Positions 1 to 9,252 are shown, numbered from the stretch's first letter. The stretch is DNA of 32,731 nt from a bacterium (GCA_024231775.1 JAAEQG010000742.1:1-32731); one strand, 5' to 3'. Made by a program: numbers and translations. Notes: a model not told the origin generated them from the letters alone.

Positions 1-1
1 A

Positions 2-220
2 AGTCAGGCCGTGCTTGGGAGCATAAACGGCCCGGAAGAACGAACGAAGATGTTGGGAGATTCCTTTGTTCGGCGGATTCTCCGGGGTCCCATTGGAATC
101 CGCCACGTGGAAGGAAAGTCGTCTCTTCGGGCAGGCGGGATGGATCCGGATCGCACCGTTGAACGCACTTATCGCCAACGACTTGGCGGCAGCGTTGCCC
201 ACGATCACTGGAGCACGTGA
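2..220 (+). CDS. possible 3' end of an upstream gene, unrecognised (5' end outside window)
   Basis: This frame is open from the left edge to a TGA that overlaps the ATG of the permease gene (bases TGATG), an arrangement typical of translationally coupled genes. The residues (for example SFVRRILRGPIGIRHVEGK) match no family I recognise. Third-position GC is only moderate compared with the genes further on. It could be the tail of a real gene or an open leader region. The only evidence for coding is the open frame and the stop/start overlap. Confidence 0.22.
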   Translation, partial: SQAVLGSINGPEERTKMLGDSFVRRILRGPIGIRHVEGKSSLRAGGMDPDRTVERTYRQRLGGSVAHDHWST

Positions 221-1671
221 TGGTACAGGTAGCCTCTCGAAGCAGTGCGGTGATCTACGGTCTCGATGATCGGCCGCCGTTTGTTCGGGCGGTGGTGCTG
301 GCGTTGCAGCATACGCTGACCATGTTCGGGGCTACGGTGGCGGTTCCGCTGTTGCTCGGGCCGAGCATGGGTATGGATCAGGTGCAGATCGCCGTGCTGA
401 TCTCCTCGGTGATGCTGTGCAGCGGGCTGGCGACGTTTATTCAGGTGACGTTCGGCTCGCGCCTGCCGATCATTCAAGGCGTCTCGTTCAGCTTCCTGGC
501 GGCGTTCTTCGCGATCATCGCCTATGGGCAGGACCCTGCTCATCCGCTCGGTCCGGCGGAGATCATGCAGTACATCGCCGGGAGCATCATCGTCGGGGCG
601 GTCCTGGAGATTGTCGTCGGGTTCACCGGGCTGGTCGGCGGGCTGCGGCGAGTGCTGAGCCCGGTGGTGGTGGGGCCGGTGATCATGCTGATCGGTCTGG
701 CGCTGTTCAAGCATGGCGCTCCGAAAGCCGGTACGCACTGGCCTACCAGCGGTCTGACCATTCTGCTGGTGATTGTGTTCTCGCTGGTGCTCGCCCGGCG
801 GATGCGCTTCTTCCGCATCTTCCCGATCCTGTCCGCCATCGTCATTGTCTGCGGGTTGTGCGCCGTCTTGTCGTTCACCGGGGTGATCGAAGCCGGGCAC
901 CCAGCTTTCGTCAGCCTCGAACCGTTGCATTCCAGCGACTGGGTGCGGGCCAATCCCGCCGACGTTGTTTTTCCATGGGGCGTGCCGAGGTTTCGGCTTG
1001 GCTTTGTCGTTGCGGTGCTGGCGGGCTACCTGGCATCGATCATTGAGTCGTTCGGCGATTACCACGCCTGTTCGTATATGGCTGGCGCGGGCGACCCTAC
1101 GGCGAAACAGGTTTCGCGTGGGATCGGGTGTGAGGGAGTTGGGTGCCTGCTGACCGGTTTGCTGGGCGGATTCAGCTCGACTTCGTACTCGGAGAACGTC
1201 GGACTGATCGGGCTGACCAAGGTGGCTTCACGCTATGTGGTGCAGATCGCCGCGGTGCTGCTGATCGTGCTGGGGATCTTCGGCAAGTTTGGCGCTCTGG
1301 CGGCGGCGATCCCCGGACCGGTGGTGGGGGGGCTGTACTGTGCGTTGTTCGGACTGATCTCCGCCGTGGGGATTCAGCAACTCGCCAAAGCCGACCTCTC
1401 CAGCGACCGCAACCTGTTCATCGCCGGGTTCAGCCTGTTCATGGGCCTGAGCGTTCCGGCGTACTTTGACGGTTCCGCCGCCGCCGTGTATCCCCCAGGG
1501 GTCGGTCCGCTGCTCGAAACCCTCCCGCCGATGCTGGCGGACCTGCTCAAGGCGATTGGCGAGACCGGTATGGCCGTCGCCGCCATCATCGGCATCGTGC
1601 TCGACAACCTCATCCCCGGCACACCGACGGAACGCGGGCTGACCGTCCCCGGCGGGTCCATGACAGCTTAG
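220..1671 (+). CDS. NCS2-family nucleobase (uracil/xanthine-type) permease
   Basis: An integral membrane symporter of the nucleobase-cation symporter-2 family, which imports uracil, xanthine or uric acid with protons or sodium. The 483-residue product has about a dozen hydrophobic segments. The family's opening is present (ALQHTLTMFGATVAVPLLLG, residues about 26-45), as is GVSFSFLAAFFAI with its upstream QVTFGSRLPIIQG. The substrate-site half-helix region contains IIESFGDYHA and GFSSTSYSENVGLIGLTKV, and the C-terminal half contains AAAIPGPVVGGLYCALFG. A GTG at 217 is an alternative start. The ATG at 220 is preferred because GGAG lies about 7 bases upstream. Substrate cannot be read from sequence. 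A hydantoinase/dihydropyrimidinase encoded 20 kb away would fit a pyrimidine or hydantoin substrate, but that link is only inference. Confidence 0.93.
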   Translation: MVQVASRSSAVIYGLDDRPPFVRAVVLALQHTLTMFGATVAVPLLLGPSMGMDQVQIAVLISSVMLCSGLATFIQVTFGSRLPIIQGVSFSFLAAFFAIIAYGQDPAHPLGPAEIMQYIAGSIIVGAVLEIVVGFTGLVGGLRRVLSPVVVGPVIMLIGLALFKHGAPKAGTHWPTSGLTILLVIVFSLVLARRMRFFRIFPILSAIVIVCGLCAVLSFTGVIEAGHPAFVSLEPLHSSDWVRANPADVVFPWGVPRFRLGFVVAVLAGYLASIIESFGDYHACSYMAGAGDPTAKQVSRGIGCEGVGCLLTGLLGGFSSTSYSENVGLIGLTKVASRYVVQIAAVLLIVLGIFGKFGALAAAIPGPVVGGLYCALFGLISAVGIQQLAKADLSSDRNLFIAGFSLFMGLSVPAYFDGSAAAVYPPGVGPLLETLPPMLADLLKAIGETGMAVAAIIGIVLDNLIPGTPTERGLTVPGGSMTA

Positions 1672-1714
1672 GCGGGCTGATGCGGCCCACTGCGCGTCCA
1701 TGTTGCCAACGCCT

Positions 1715-1905
1715 CGAGCAGCCCCAACGGGGCGTCATAGATCAGCCCAGGGCAACGCCCTGGGTTCTCGTGATCGAGACAAACGCGAGCCCTGACGGGG
1801 CGGCATGGCTTTACTTCGCCCCTTCAGGGCTTACGTTGCTTCGGGCAATCCTGCCCCAGGGCGTTGCCCTGGGCTGTCATAGAGCGCCCTTTCAGGGCGA
1901 AGAAG
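1715..1905. repeat. inverted pair of interspersed hairpin repeats (CCCAGGGC/GCCCTGGG family)
   Basis: The gap between the permease and tryptophanase genes (1672-2096) holds two copies of one element in opposite orientation. Each is centred on a perfect hairpin. The first has arms CCCAGGGC and GCCCTGGG at 1746-1764 with loop AAC. The second has the same arms at 1854-1872 with loop GTT. Flanking bases also match after reverse-complementing, such as the 'agccctgacgggg' and 'agccctgaagggg' stretches. The rest of the gap, 1906-2096, shows only a ribosome-binding site (GGAG) before tnaA. Confidence 0.8.
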
Positions 1906-2096
1906 GGTGTCCAGACGCAGCGATGTTCGCGCGGAAACAGTTGCTCGGCGACAGAACGCTCAAAAGCCCGCCCATACTGTCACGCGCCCGTCCCCGGCGG
2001 CATGTCGTCGCCGCCGTAGCCGAACCCGGAAGCGACTGCTAACATGGCCGCCTCATACATGCGGTCCGGGCTGTCCGGGATCTGCGGAGTGCTCCC

Positions 2097-3443
2097 ATGA
2101 AGACGATTATCGAGCCGTTTCGCATCAAAGTTGTTGAACCCATCAAGATGACCACTCCCCAGGAGCGGGAGGAGGCCTTGCAGAAGGCGGGGATGAACCT
2201 CTTCCTCGTTCCGGCTGAGGAGGTGCTGATCGACCTGCTCACTGACAGCGGGACCGGGGCGATGAGCAGCGAGCAGTGGGCGGGGATCATGCGCGGGGAT
2301 GAGTCCTACGCCGGGGCTAAGAGCTACTTTCGATTCGAGGAACGCCTTCAGGAGATGACCGGGTTCGACCACGTTCTGCCCACCCACCAGGGGCGGGCCA
2401 GCGAGCGCATCCTCTTCGAGCTGGTCGGCGGTGAGGGCAAGGTCGTACCCAACAACAACCACTTCGACACCACCCGGGCCAACATCGAGCATTCCGGCGC
2501 GTCGGCTGTCGATTTGGTGGTCGATGAAGGCAAGAACCCGCGCGATCGCTCACCCTTCAAGGGCAACCTCGACGTCGCCAAGCTCGAACGCCTGTTCAGC
2601 GAGGTCGGGCCGGAGCGCATCCCCCTGGTGATGATTACGATCACCAATAACAGCGGCGGGGGTCAGCCGGTCAGCCTGCAAAACATCCGCGACGTCCGCG
2701 AGGTCTGTCGCAAGCACAACAAACCGCTCTTCCTCGACGCCTGCCGCTTCGCCGAGAACGCTTATTTCATCAAGCTGCGTGAGCCCGGTCAGGGCGACCG
2801 CTCGGTGGCAGCCATCACCCGCGAGATGTTCGGTCTGGCGGACGGGGCGACCATCAGCGCCAAGAAGGACGGTATGGTCAACATCGGCGGGGTGCTGCTG
2901 CTCCGTGACGAGGAGCTCTATCGTCAGGCCCAGAACCTGCTCATCCTGACAGAGGGGTTTCCCACCTACGGCGGGCTGGCGGGGCGCGATCTGGAGGCGA
3001 TGGCCCAGGGCTTCGAGGAGGTCCTGCACGAGGACTACCTGGCCTATCGCCTGCGTAGCACCGAGTACCTGGGCGTCAGACTGCTGGATATGGGCGTTCA
3101 GATCGTCGAGCCGCCGGGCGGCCACGCGATCTACATCGATGCCAAGAGCTTCTGTGCCCACCTTCCGCCGGAGCAGTTTCCGGGCCAGTCCCTGGTGTGT
3201 GCCCTCTATCGCCACGGGGGGATCCGGTCCTGCGAGATCGGCAGGGTCATGTTCGGGGAGAACGCCACCATGGAACTGGTGCGGATGGCCATCCCCCGGC
3301 GGGTCTACACCCAATCGCATGTGGACTACGTGATCGAGGTGATCGGCGAGGTCTACGAGCGGCGGCAGGCGCTGAAGGGCCTGCGGATGGTCTACGAACC
3401 CCCTGCGCTGCGGCATTTTACGGCGACTTTCGAGGAGGTCTGA
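2097..3443 (+). CDS. tnaA: tryptophanase (tryptophan indole-lyase)
   Basis: A PLP-dependent beta-eliminating lyase (EC 4.1.99.1) that converts L-tryptophan to indole, pyruvate and ammonia in the cytoplasm. The 448 residues match the family over full length: EPFRIKVVEPIK at the N-terminus, LLTDSGTGAMSSEQWAGIMRGDESYAG, PTHQGRASE, and the PLP-lysine motif SAKKDGMVNIGG with the Schiff-base lysine expected at K257. The ending YEPPALRHFTATFEEV is also typical. Tyrosine phenol-lyase is the close alternative. Here residue 124 is Asp (HFDTTR) where that enzyme has Thr124, and the Arg381 position is Ile (SCEIG), so tryptophanase is favoured. GGAG sits about 10 bases before the ATG. No adjacent tryptophan permease (tnaB) or evident tnaC-type leader is visible. 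Confidence 0.93.
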   Translation: MKTIIEPFRIKVVEPIKMTTPQEREEALQKAGMNLFLVPAEEVLIDLLTDSGTGAMSSEQWAGIMRGDESYAGAKSYFRFEERLQEMTGFDHVLPTHQGRASERILFELVGGEGKVVPNNNHFDTTRANIEHSGASAVDLVVDEGKNPRDRSPFKGNLDVAKLERLFSEVGPERIPLVMITITNNSGGGQPVSLQNIRDVREVCRKHNKPLFLDACRFAENAYFIKLREPGQGDRSVAAITREMFGLADGATISAKKDGMVNIGGVLLLRDEELYRQAQNLLILTEGFPTYGGLAGRDLEAMAQGFEEVLHEDYLAYRLRSTEYLGVRLLDMGVQIVEPPGGHAIYIDAKSFCAHLPPEQFPGQSLVCALYRHGGIRSCEIGRVMFGENATMELVRMAIPRRVYTQSHVDYVIEVIGEVYERRQALKGLRMVYEPPALRHFTATFEEV

Positions 3444-3653
3444 GACCGCTCCCCAGGCGGAGCCTCCGGAAGCGATCGTTCCTTGACGGATGCGGCGGCA
3501 CCCACGAGAATGACTCCGGGTAGTGGCGTACCTTGCGCTGCGACCGACCGGCGGGTGCGGGTATTGGCCAGCCGGATTCCGAGGCGCACACCGGAACTCC
3601 CGGAGCGAACGAAGTTCGTTTTCCGAATAGTTACTCGGTTGGAGGAACTGTGC

Positions 3654-4997
3654 ATGGCGGCTGCCAGAGCGCAAGCAAAGGGTGGAGTAAGCGGGATTCA
3701 CATTTGGCTGATCGTGTTCGTTGCCCTGTGGCTGACGTCCACGGTTCTGCTGGTGCTCCTGTACACCGATCAGAAGGACCTGGTGTCTCGGAACGAAGAT
3801 CTCCGGCGAGATCTTGACGCCAACCAGGCCAACCTCAGCGATGCCCGCGACATCCAGCAGGGTATTACCGAGGTGGCTGTGGGCAGCGCCGACACCACCC
3901 TGCAGCAGGTTCGTGAGCGGCTTGGCGAGCTGAGCACGCGGATTGCGGGCGACCAGCGGGTCCCTGAAGCTGCGGCCTTTGCCGACGCGTCCTATCACGA
4001 TGCCCTTTCTCTGCTCTACGATGCCTTCAGTGCCCAGGCGGACCTGCGCGAACAGGCGGATGCGCGCAATCGAGAACTCGGCGACGAGACCGCAGCCCTG
4101 GGCGCCGCCAACGAGCAGTTGAAGACAGACTACGACGGGCGGATTGCCGAGCAGAGTCGCCGTCTGGATGAGCTTGCGGACGCCTCCGAAGAGTATGCCA
4201 AAGCCCGCGACCGCGAGGTCGACACTTTCGAACAGAAGCTCGAGAACGTCTACACGGAGGCGAATCGGGACATCCAGGAGATGCGCGACCGGATCAGGCG
4301 TCTCACCGGGGAGTTTGACGACCTGCAAAGCCGATACACCGAACTCAAGGACCGGCTTGGGGAACTCCAGATCAGGCCGCAGGAGCTCATCACCGCCCGT
4401 CAGGCGGATGGGCAGGTGGTCACCGCCAAGCCTGGAGAGGGCGTGGTCTACATTGACCTGGGTCGCGACGCCGGGCTGGTGCTGGGGCTCCAGTTTGCCG
4501 TCTACAACGGATCCGCCGGAATCCCTGCGGACGGGAAGTCCAAGGCTCGCATCGAAGTGGTCAACATCTTCGACCAGGCGGCGGAGTGTCGCGTGGTGGA
4601 GGTGCATGGCCGCATGCCCATCCTCGAAGGAGATTGGGTCGCCAATCCCGTGTTCGACAGCGAACAGGCGCTGCAGTTCATGGTGGTCGGTCGCTTTGAC
4701 GTGGACGGGGACGGTGAGTTTGATGGCCAGGGCGCCGGCCACATCGAGTCGCTGGTGGATCAGTGGGGAGGCGAGCGGGTGGATGAGCTGTCCGCCCGGG
4801 TGGACTTCCTGGTCTTGGGCGACGCTCCGCCCAAACCGATCACGATCGGTGACCCCACACCGGAAGCGGCGGCCCGCTATGCCGCCGCCGAGAGGGTGCG
4901 CAATGAATACGATGAAACCCTCAGGGCAGCACAGGCCCTGTCGATTCCCATCCTGACCCAGAACGTATTTATGCACTTCCTGGGGTATGCTGGATGA
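3654..4997 (+). CDS. membrane-anchored coiled-coil protein with C-terminal BRCT-like segment, function unknown
   Basis: The start is the ATG at 3654, with GGAGG 8 bases upstream; the frame is open further upstream but without a better signal. The 447-residue product has a short N-terminal tail and one transmembrane helix at about residues 13-37 (IHIWLIVFVALWLTSTVLLV). A long charged coiled coil follows (about 40-255, rich in E, D, R, Q and A). Next is a small beta-rich segment (VVYIDLGRDAGLVLGLQFAVY, about 263-285) that resembles short domains of other envelope proteins. A last segment (about 345-397) reads GRFDVDGDGEF, IESLVDQWGGERVDE and VDFLVLGDAPPKP, resembling the helix and final strand of a BRCT fold as in NAD-dependent DNA ligase. 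No catalytic motif is seen. The topology implies a large C-terminal part on one face of the membrane. It lies just upstream of dnaG but is separated from it by a promoter. Confidence 0.85.
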   Translation: MAAARAQAKGGVSGIHIWLIVFVALWLTSTVLLVLLYTDQKDLVSRNEDLRRDLDANQANLSDARDIQQGITEVAVGSADTTLQQVRERLGELSTRIAGDQRVPEAAAFADASYHDALSLLYDAFSAQADLREQADARNRELGDETAALGAANEQLKTDYDGRIAEQSRRLDELADASEEYAKARDREVDTFEQKLENVYTEANRDIQEMRDRIRRLTGEFDDLQSRYTELKDRLGELQIRPQELITARQADGQVVTAKPGEGVVYIDLGRDAGLVLGLQFAVYNGSAGIPADGKSKARIEVVNIFDQAAECRVVEVHGRMPILEGDWVANPVFDSEQALQFMVVGRFDVDGDGEFDGQGAGHIESLVDQWGGERVDELSARVDFLVLGDAPPKPITIGDPTPEAAARYAAAERVRNEYDETLRAAQALSIPILTQNVFMHFLGYAG

Positions 4998-5151
4998 CCT
5001 CGCTGCGGTGATCGGGGGTTGCCCACCGAACGGCACTGTTAAAATAGGTAAACTGACAAGTTCTCCCGGCCAGGGTCCTGACGGCGTGTGTCGCACGCGG
5101 TGGCAGGCTGCTCAATCCTGCCTGGTAGTTCGTTCCTGACCGGCTGTGGAT

Positions 5152-5180
5152 TTGACGGGACGGTACACCGGTTGTATACT
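5152..5180 (+). promoter_or_regulatory. sigma70-type promoter of dnaG-rpoD
   Basis: A TTGACG -35 hexamer at 5152-5157 and a TATACT -10 hexamer at 5175-5180 are separated by exactly 17 bases. Transcription would begin near 5187, leaving a leader of about 130 bases before dnaG. The remainder of the gap 4998-5316 shows nothing else I can name. Confidence 0.7.
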
Positions 5181-5316
5181 GTAATGTCTAACCATAGACG
5201 CTTGTTTTTGCGTTCCAATAGCTGTCATTCTGGGTTGGGGTAGAGTATCCCGTTGTAGAGCAGGGCTTTCGTTACGGCGACCTTGAGGTCCCGCGTGATA
5301 GGGGTGTGCGGTTCCC

Positions 5317-7164
5317 TTGCATAGCTTCCAGGACGTCAAGGAGCAGATCCGCCGGAGCGTCGATCTGGTGGACTTGGTGTCTGAGCATGTATCGCTCAGG
5401 CGCGCGGGGCGCAACCTCAAGGGCCTGTGCCCGTTCCACAAAGAGAAGACTCCTTCCTTTAACGTCCTTCCCGATCGACAGATTTTCAAGTGTTTCGGAT
5501 GTGGTGTGGGAGGCGATCTCTTCAAGTTCGTCCAGCTGACCGAGAACGTCGAGTTCGTGGATGCCCTGCGCATCCTGGCTGACCGCGTCGGGGTCGAGTT
5601 GGCTCCACCTCGGCCGTCGGCGCCGGGGGAGACGACGGTAGGTCGTGCGGACTTGTTGCGGGTCAACGAGTGGGCGACGCGTTGGTTTCGCGAGCAGTTG
5701 CTCGGCGCCGTGGGCGGCGAGGCGCGGGCCTACCTGGAGCGTCGCGGAGTGTCCGCGGAGATCAGCGAGAGGTTCCAGATCGGACTCGCTCCGGGTTCGG
5801 GCGAGTTGCAGGTTGCCGCCCGTCGCGCCGGTCTCAGTCAGGAGTTGCTGACCGCGACGGACTTGGTCCGCGCCGGGGACCACGGAGGAGTATACGAAAC
5901 GTTTCGCGATCGGCTGATGTTCCCGATCCGCGATGCGAGCAACCGGTGCATCGGGTTCGGCGGCAGGACGCTGTGCGATGCTCCGGCGAAGTACCTTAAT
6001 ACCGCGAGTAACGAGCTGTTCGACAAAGGACGCTGCCTCTATGGACTCCCGTTGGCTCGGGCAGCGATAACCGAACGTAGCGAGGTCATCGTCGTCGAGG
6101 GTTATACGGACTGCATCGCCTGTCACCAGCATGGTTTTGCCCACGCCGTCGCTACCTTGGGGACCGCCGCGACGGAGGAGCACATGCGTGCGCTCCGGCG
6201 CTACACGGACAGCGCGGTTCTGCTGTTCGATTCGGACGCTGCGGGACAGGCGGCTGCGGAGCGTGCTTTGGCGGTGGGTTTGCAGCAGAATCTGACCGTG
6301 CGGATCGCTCAGATCCCGGAGGGGGGCGATCCCGCGGATTACCTCCAGAGTACCGGACCTGGCGAGTTCACCGAGTTGTTGAAATCGGCTTCTGAGGCGC
6401 TAGGATTCATGTGGGAGCGCACCCGCGCCCGCTTCAACGGTCCGGAGGGAGGTTCGGCTCGCCGCCAGCCTGTGGTCGAGTTTATCGACCTTGTTGCGGA
6501 ACTGAGTCGATTCGGCGCCGTGGACGCCATTCAGAGGGGGATCATCATTCATCAGGTGGCCCGACTGCTGGTTTTGCCCGCGGAGGAGGTCTCCGCGCTG
6601 ATTACCCAGCGTGCCCGGCGTTTGCGGACCGGCGCTCAGCGCGCCTCCCAACCGGAGGAGGCGGTGGTTCAACCGCCCGCGCTCGACGCTCGCCAGCGGG
6701 TCCTGGTCAGCATGTTGGAGGTGCTCATCGGAGAACCGGGGTTATTCGGTTCGGTGGCTGAGGTGTTCCGCCCGGCGCAGTTTGCGGACCCAACGTATCG
6801 ACACATTGCGGAGGTCTTCGTGGAGATGGCGGGGCGGTACGGGGAATTCGACGTTGCGGAGCTGCTCTCCGCCCTGGAGTCTCCTACAGAGGCCCAATGG
6901 GTGACGGACATGGTGCTCCGCTCTGCCGCATATGATGACCCGGGCGCCACGCTCGTGGAGTTGCACGTTCGCTGGGAGCAGTTTGACGGTGTTCAGCGCG
7001 GTCGAGATGCTGCGGACAAGGTCCGCAAGCCCCCGTCGGGCGGGGGGCAGGACATTACGGAGGAAGAGGTCGACGCTTGCCTGGCGGCTGTGCAGCAGAG
7101 CTGTTCGCAGCACCACTTTTCGTCGGCGAAGGCGGCGGTAGGCGGCGAGGGCATCGGCAGATGA
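5317..7164 (+). CDS. dnaG: DNA primase
   Basis: Synthesises the RNA primers for replication at the fork together with the DnaB helicase. The 615-residue product begins with a CHC2-type zinc finger (C38, H41, C59, C62; GLCPFHKEKTPSF then FKCFGCGVGGDLF). The catalytic core follows, with YLERRGVSAEISERFQIGLA, RLMFPIRDASNRCIGFGGR and KYLNTASNELFDKG. Its TOPRIM site has E261 in VVEGYTD and D305/D307 in LLFDSDAAGQ, where most primases have D-G-D. The C-terminal domain (about 430-600) is the expected but poorly conserved helicase-binding part. The start is TTG, because an in-frame stop lies 18 bases upstream and no ATG or GTG is available; a purine-rich GGGG stretch is about 10 bases upstream. It is followed after 36 bases by rpoD, the classical primase-sigma pairing of the macromolecular-synthesis operon, here without rpsU. 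Confidence 0.95.
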   Translation: MHSFQDVKEQIRRSVDLVDLVSEHVSLRRAGRNLKGLCPFHKEKTPSFNVLPDRQIFKCFGCGVGGDLFKFVQLTENVEFVDALRILADRVGVELAPPRPSAPGETTVGRADLLRVNEWATRWFREQLLGAVGGEARAYLERRGVSAEISERFQIGLAPGSGELQVAARRAGLSQELLTATDLVRAGDHGGVYETFRDRLMFPIRDASNRCIGFGGRTLCDAPAKYLNTASNELFDKGRCLYGLPLARAAITERSEVIVVEGYTDCIACHQHGFAHAVATLGTAATEEHMRALRRYTDSAVLLFDSDAAGQAAAERALAVGLQQNLTVRIAQIPEGGDPADYLQSTGPGEFTELLKSASEALGFMWERTRARFNGPEGGSARRQPVVEFIDLVAELSRFGAVDAIQRGIIIHQVARLLVLPAEEVSALITQRARRLRTGAQRASQPEEAVVQPPALDARQRVLVSMLEVLIGEPGLFGSVAEVFRPAQFADPTYRHIAEVFVEMAGRYGEFDVAELLSALESPTEAQWVTDMVLRSAAYDDPGATLVELHVRWEQFDGVQRGRDAADKVRKPPSGGGQDITEEEVDACLAAVQQSCSQHHFSSAKAAVGGEGIGR

Positions 7165-7200
7165 TCGCCGCCTCTGCGGTTGTGGGCAGGTGGCGGAAGG

Positions 7201-8916
7201 ATGGAGGATCAAAAGTTGATCATGACCACGGAAAGTAATCCGGGCAATCCGATCGAGACTGCGATTGTCGAGTTGATACAGCTTGGGCAGAAGCGGGGCT
7301 ACCTCACCTGGGAAGAGCTGAACGAGGCTATCCCCGACGAGGCGGTCACCCCCGACCACCTGGATGCGATCCTGCTCCGTCTGGAGGAGCGCAAGATCGA
7401 CATGGTCGATGAGATCGAAGCCGAACGGCTGGAGGCCGGCAGGAAGTCCAAGAAGTCGAAGCGCGATGGGGACGGCAAGACAGATCCGCCCCGCACCGCT
7501 ACGGCGGACGAGGTTCCGGTACGCAGAATCGACGACCCCGTGCGGATGTACCTGACCCAGATGGGCGAGATCCCTCTGCTAACTCGCAAGGAAGAGATCC
7601 GCCTGGCCAAGAAGATCGAACTTACCCGCATGGCCTTCCGCCAGAAGGTGCTGGAGAACGACTACTGCGGGTCTCAGGCGGTGGACATTCTCCAACAGGT
7701 GCGCGACGGACGCCTGCCCTTCGACCGCACCATGAAGATCTCCACGTCCGAACAGGCCGCCAAAGCCACAGTGCTGGCCCGCATGATCGCCAACCTGCCG
7801 ACGGTCCGGGGTATGCTGGAACAGAACGAAGCGGACTGGAACAGCCTCCAGGGCGGCCGGGTGCCGGCGGCGGTCCGGCGCGAGACTGCCCTGCGTCTCA
7901 AGCAGCGCCGGCGAAAGATCTCCAAACTGCTCGAAGAGCTTTCCCTGCGCACCAGCCGGGTGCAGCCGCTCATGCGCAAGCTGATGAACCTCAACCTCAA
8001 GATGAGAGATCTGGAGCGGCGCCTCGTCGCCCAGAAGAAGCGCCAGACCGTAGCCGATGACGATCTGGCGGCGATGAAGGAAGAATGCCAAGGCATCCGT
8101 TCGCTGGTCCTGGAGGATAGCGACTCGCTGACCCGGCGTCTGACCGGTATCCAGCGGGTCTTCGGCGAGTACGAGGACTCCAAGCGCAAGCTCTCCGGCG
8201 GGAATCTGCGCCTGGTGGTGAGCATCGCCAAGAAATACCGCAACCGTGGCCTGAGCTTCCTGGACATTATCCAGGAGGGGAATACCGGATTGATGCGGGC
8301 GGTCGATAAGTACGAGTACAAGCGCGGATACAAGTTCAGCACATACGCGACTTGGTGGATTCGCCAGGCCATCACCCGGGCCATCGCCGACCATGCCCGC
8401 ACCATTCGCATTCCGGTACACATGATCGAGACCATGAGCCGCCTGCGCAACATCAGCAAGCAGTTGCTCCAGGAACTCGGCCGAGAAGCCACCATCGAGG
8501 AAATCGCCACCCGCGCGTCCATGCCGGTCAGCGAAGCCCGCCGGGTGCTCAAGATCAGTCGCCAACCCATCTCCCTCGATCGTCCCGTGGGCGAAAGCGA
8601 AGACTCCTACTTCGGCGACTTCATCGAAGACGAGGCGGCGGAGTCTCCCATCAGCACTGCCGGCGGGGGTATGCTCTCCGAACGCATTGAGGAGGTCCTC
8701 AAGACCCTGACGTACCGCGAGCGCGAAATCATCAAGCTCCGTTACGGAATCGGAGACGGATACACCTACACCCTCGAAGAAGTCGGAAAGATCTTCAAGG
8801 TCACCCGGGAACGGGTCCGCCAGGTGGAAGCCAAAGCCATTCGCAAACTTCAACATCCGGTGCGGGCGCGCAAGCTGGAAGGCTTCCTGGACGTCCTCGC
8901 CCAAGCTAGTCAGTAG
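7201..8916 (+). CDS. rpoD: primary RNA polymerase sigma factor (sigma70)
   Basis: The housekeeping sigma factor that directs RNA polymerase to -35/-10 promoters. From the ATG at 7201 the product has 571 residues. Region 1.1 comes first ([20 protein letters not shown]), then a basic linker, region 1.2 ([21 protein letters not shown]), and a long helical non-conserved region of about 230 residues. Region 2 contains [39 protein letters not shown] and [19 protein letters not shown]. Regions 3 and 4 follow, ending with [12 protein letters not shown] and [26 protein letters not shown], 7 bases upstream, supports this start; an ATG at 7222 is a possible alternative. Consensus-like TTGACG/TATACT and TTGGTC/TAAAAT promoters in the window are what this factor would read. 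It is co-transcribed with dnaG. Confidence 0.96.
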   Translation: MEDQKLIMTTESNPGNPIETAIVELIQLGQKRGYLTWEELNEAIPDEAVTPDHLDAILLRLEERKIDMVDEIEAERLEAGRKSKKSKRDGDGKTDPPRTATADEVPVRRIDDPVRMYLTQMGEIPLLTRKEEIRLAKKIELTRMAFRQKVLENDYCGSQAVDILQQVRDGRLPFDRTMKISTSEQAAKATVLARMIANLPTVRGMLEQNEADWNSLQGGRVPAAVRRETALRLKQRRRKISKLLEELSLRTSRVQPLMRKLMNLNLKMRDLERRLVAQKKRQTVADDDLAAMKEECQGIRSLVLEDSDSLTRRLTGIQRVFGEYEDSKRKLSGGNLRLVVSIAKKYRNRGLSFLDIIQEGNTGLMRAVDKYEYKRGYKFSTYATWWIRQAITRAIADHARTIRIPVHMIETMSRLRNISKQLLQELGREATIEEIATRASMPVSEARRVLKISRQPISLDRPVGESEDSYFGDFIEDEAAESPISTAGGGMLSERIEEVLKTLTYREREIIKLRYGIGDGYTYTLEEVGKIFKVTRERVRQVEAKAIRKLQHPVRARKLEGFLDVLAQASQ

Positions 8917-9009
8917 TCCGAAACGCGCTCCGCAGTCGTGGGGGAAACCCGTGGAGCCGGCGCCTGCGCACCAGCGACAGGCCGCCCGGCCCAGGCGGCG
9001 TACGCCCCA

Positions 9010-9034
9010 AAAGAGCTGCGTCCTCGTTTCGACA
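9010..9034 (+). repeat. 25-bp repeat, copy 1 (direct)
   Basis: A 25-base unit starting AAAGAGCTGCGTCC and ending CGTTTCGACA. It is repeated directly 36 bases later with a single G/A difference and again, inverted, at 10490-10512. It lies in the 336-base gap after rpoD (8917-9252), which otherwise shows no gene. Confidence 0.85.
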
Positions 9035-9045
9035 CCCGCCCCAAC

Positions 9046-9070
9046 AAAGAGCTACGTCCTCGTTTCGACA
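9046..9070 (+). repeat. 25-bp repeat, copy 2; left arm of the inverted pair around the HEPN gene
   Basis: This copy reads AAAGAGCTACGTCC and so on. Its first 23 bases are perfectly complementary to 10490-10512. The two arms enclose the lower-GC HEPN gene and nothing else. Confidence 0.85.
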
Positions 9071-9252
9071 TCTGGAGAAAAAGCACTCAGGAGCAACAGA
9101 TTAGATGCGATTGCCCTGCCCCTTCTGTTGGAGTAGTCAGCATGGAATTGACGCGATAGCGCGAACCTGCGATACTGCCCCGTTTCGAGTATTGAATGGC
9201 CCCTGGGGACGCTACCGGTTTGCGCGCGAGCACGAATAAGGGAGTCACGATC

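Noticed and set aside
1680-2042. 120-residue plus-strand open frame in the gap before tnaA
   Set aside because: It is translated repeat sequence: the two inverted hairpin elements at 1715-1905 account for nearly all of it.
2097-3443. Tyrosine phenol-lyase instead of tryptophanase
   Set aside because: The substrate-determining positions carry Asp124 and Ile rather than the Thr124 and Arg381 of tyrosine phenol-lyase.
2550-5096. 848-residue minus-strand open frame
   Set aside because: It lies antisense to tnaA and the coiled-coil gene, both of which have clear family features or structure. Its residues (rich in H, P, R, L) are typical of the antisense of high-GC genes.
7579-8904. 441-residue minus-strand open frame
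   Set aside because: Entirely antisense to rpoD, with no recognisable domain; the sigma factor frame is unmistakable.
9010-9070. Two 25-bp direct repeats as the start of a CRISPR array
   Set aside because: There are only two direct copies with an 11-base spacer, no cas genes, and a third copy is inverted 1.4 kb away.
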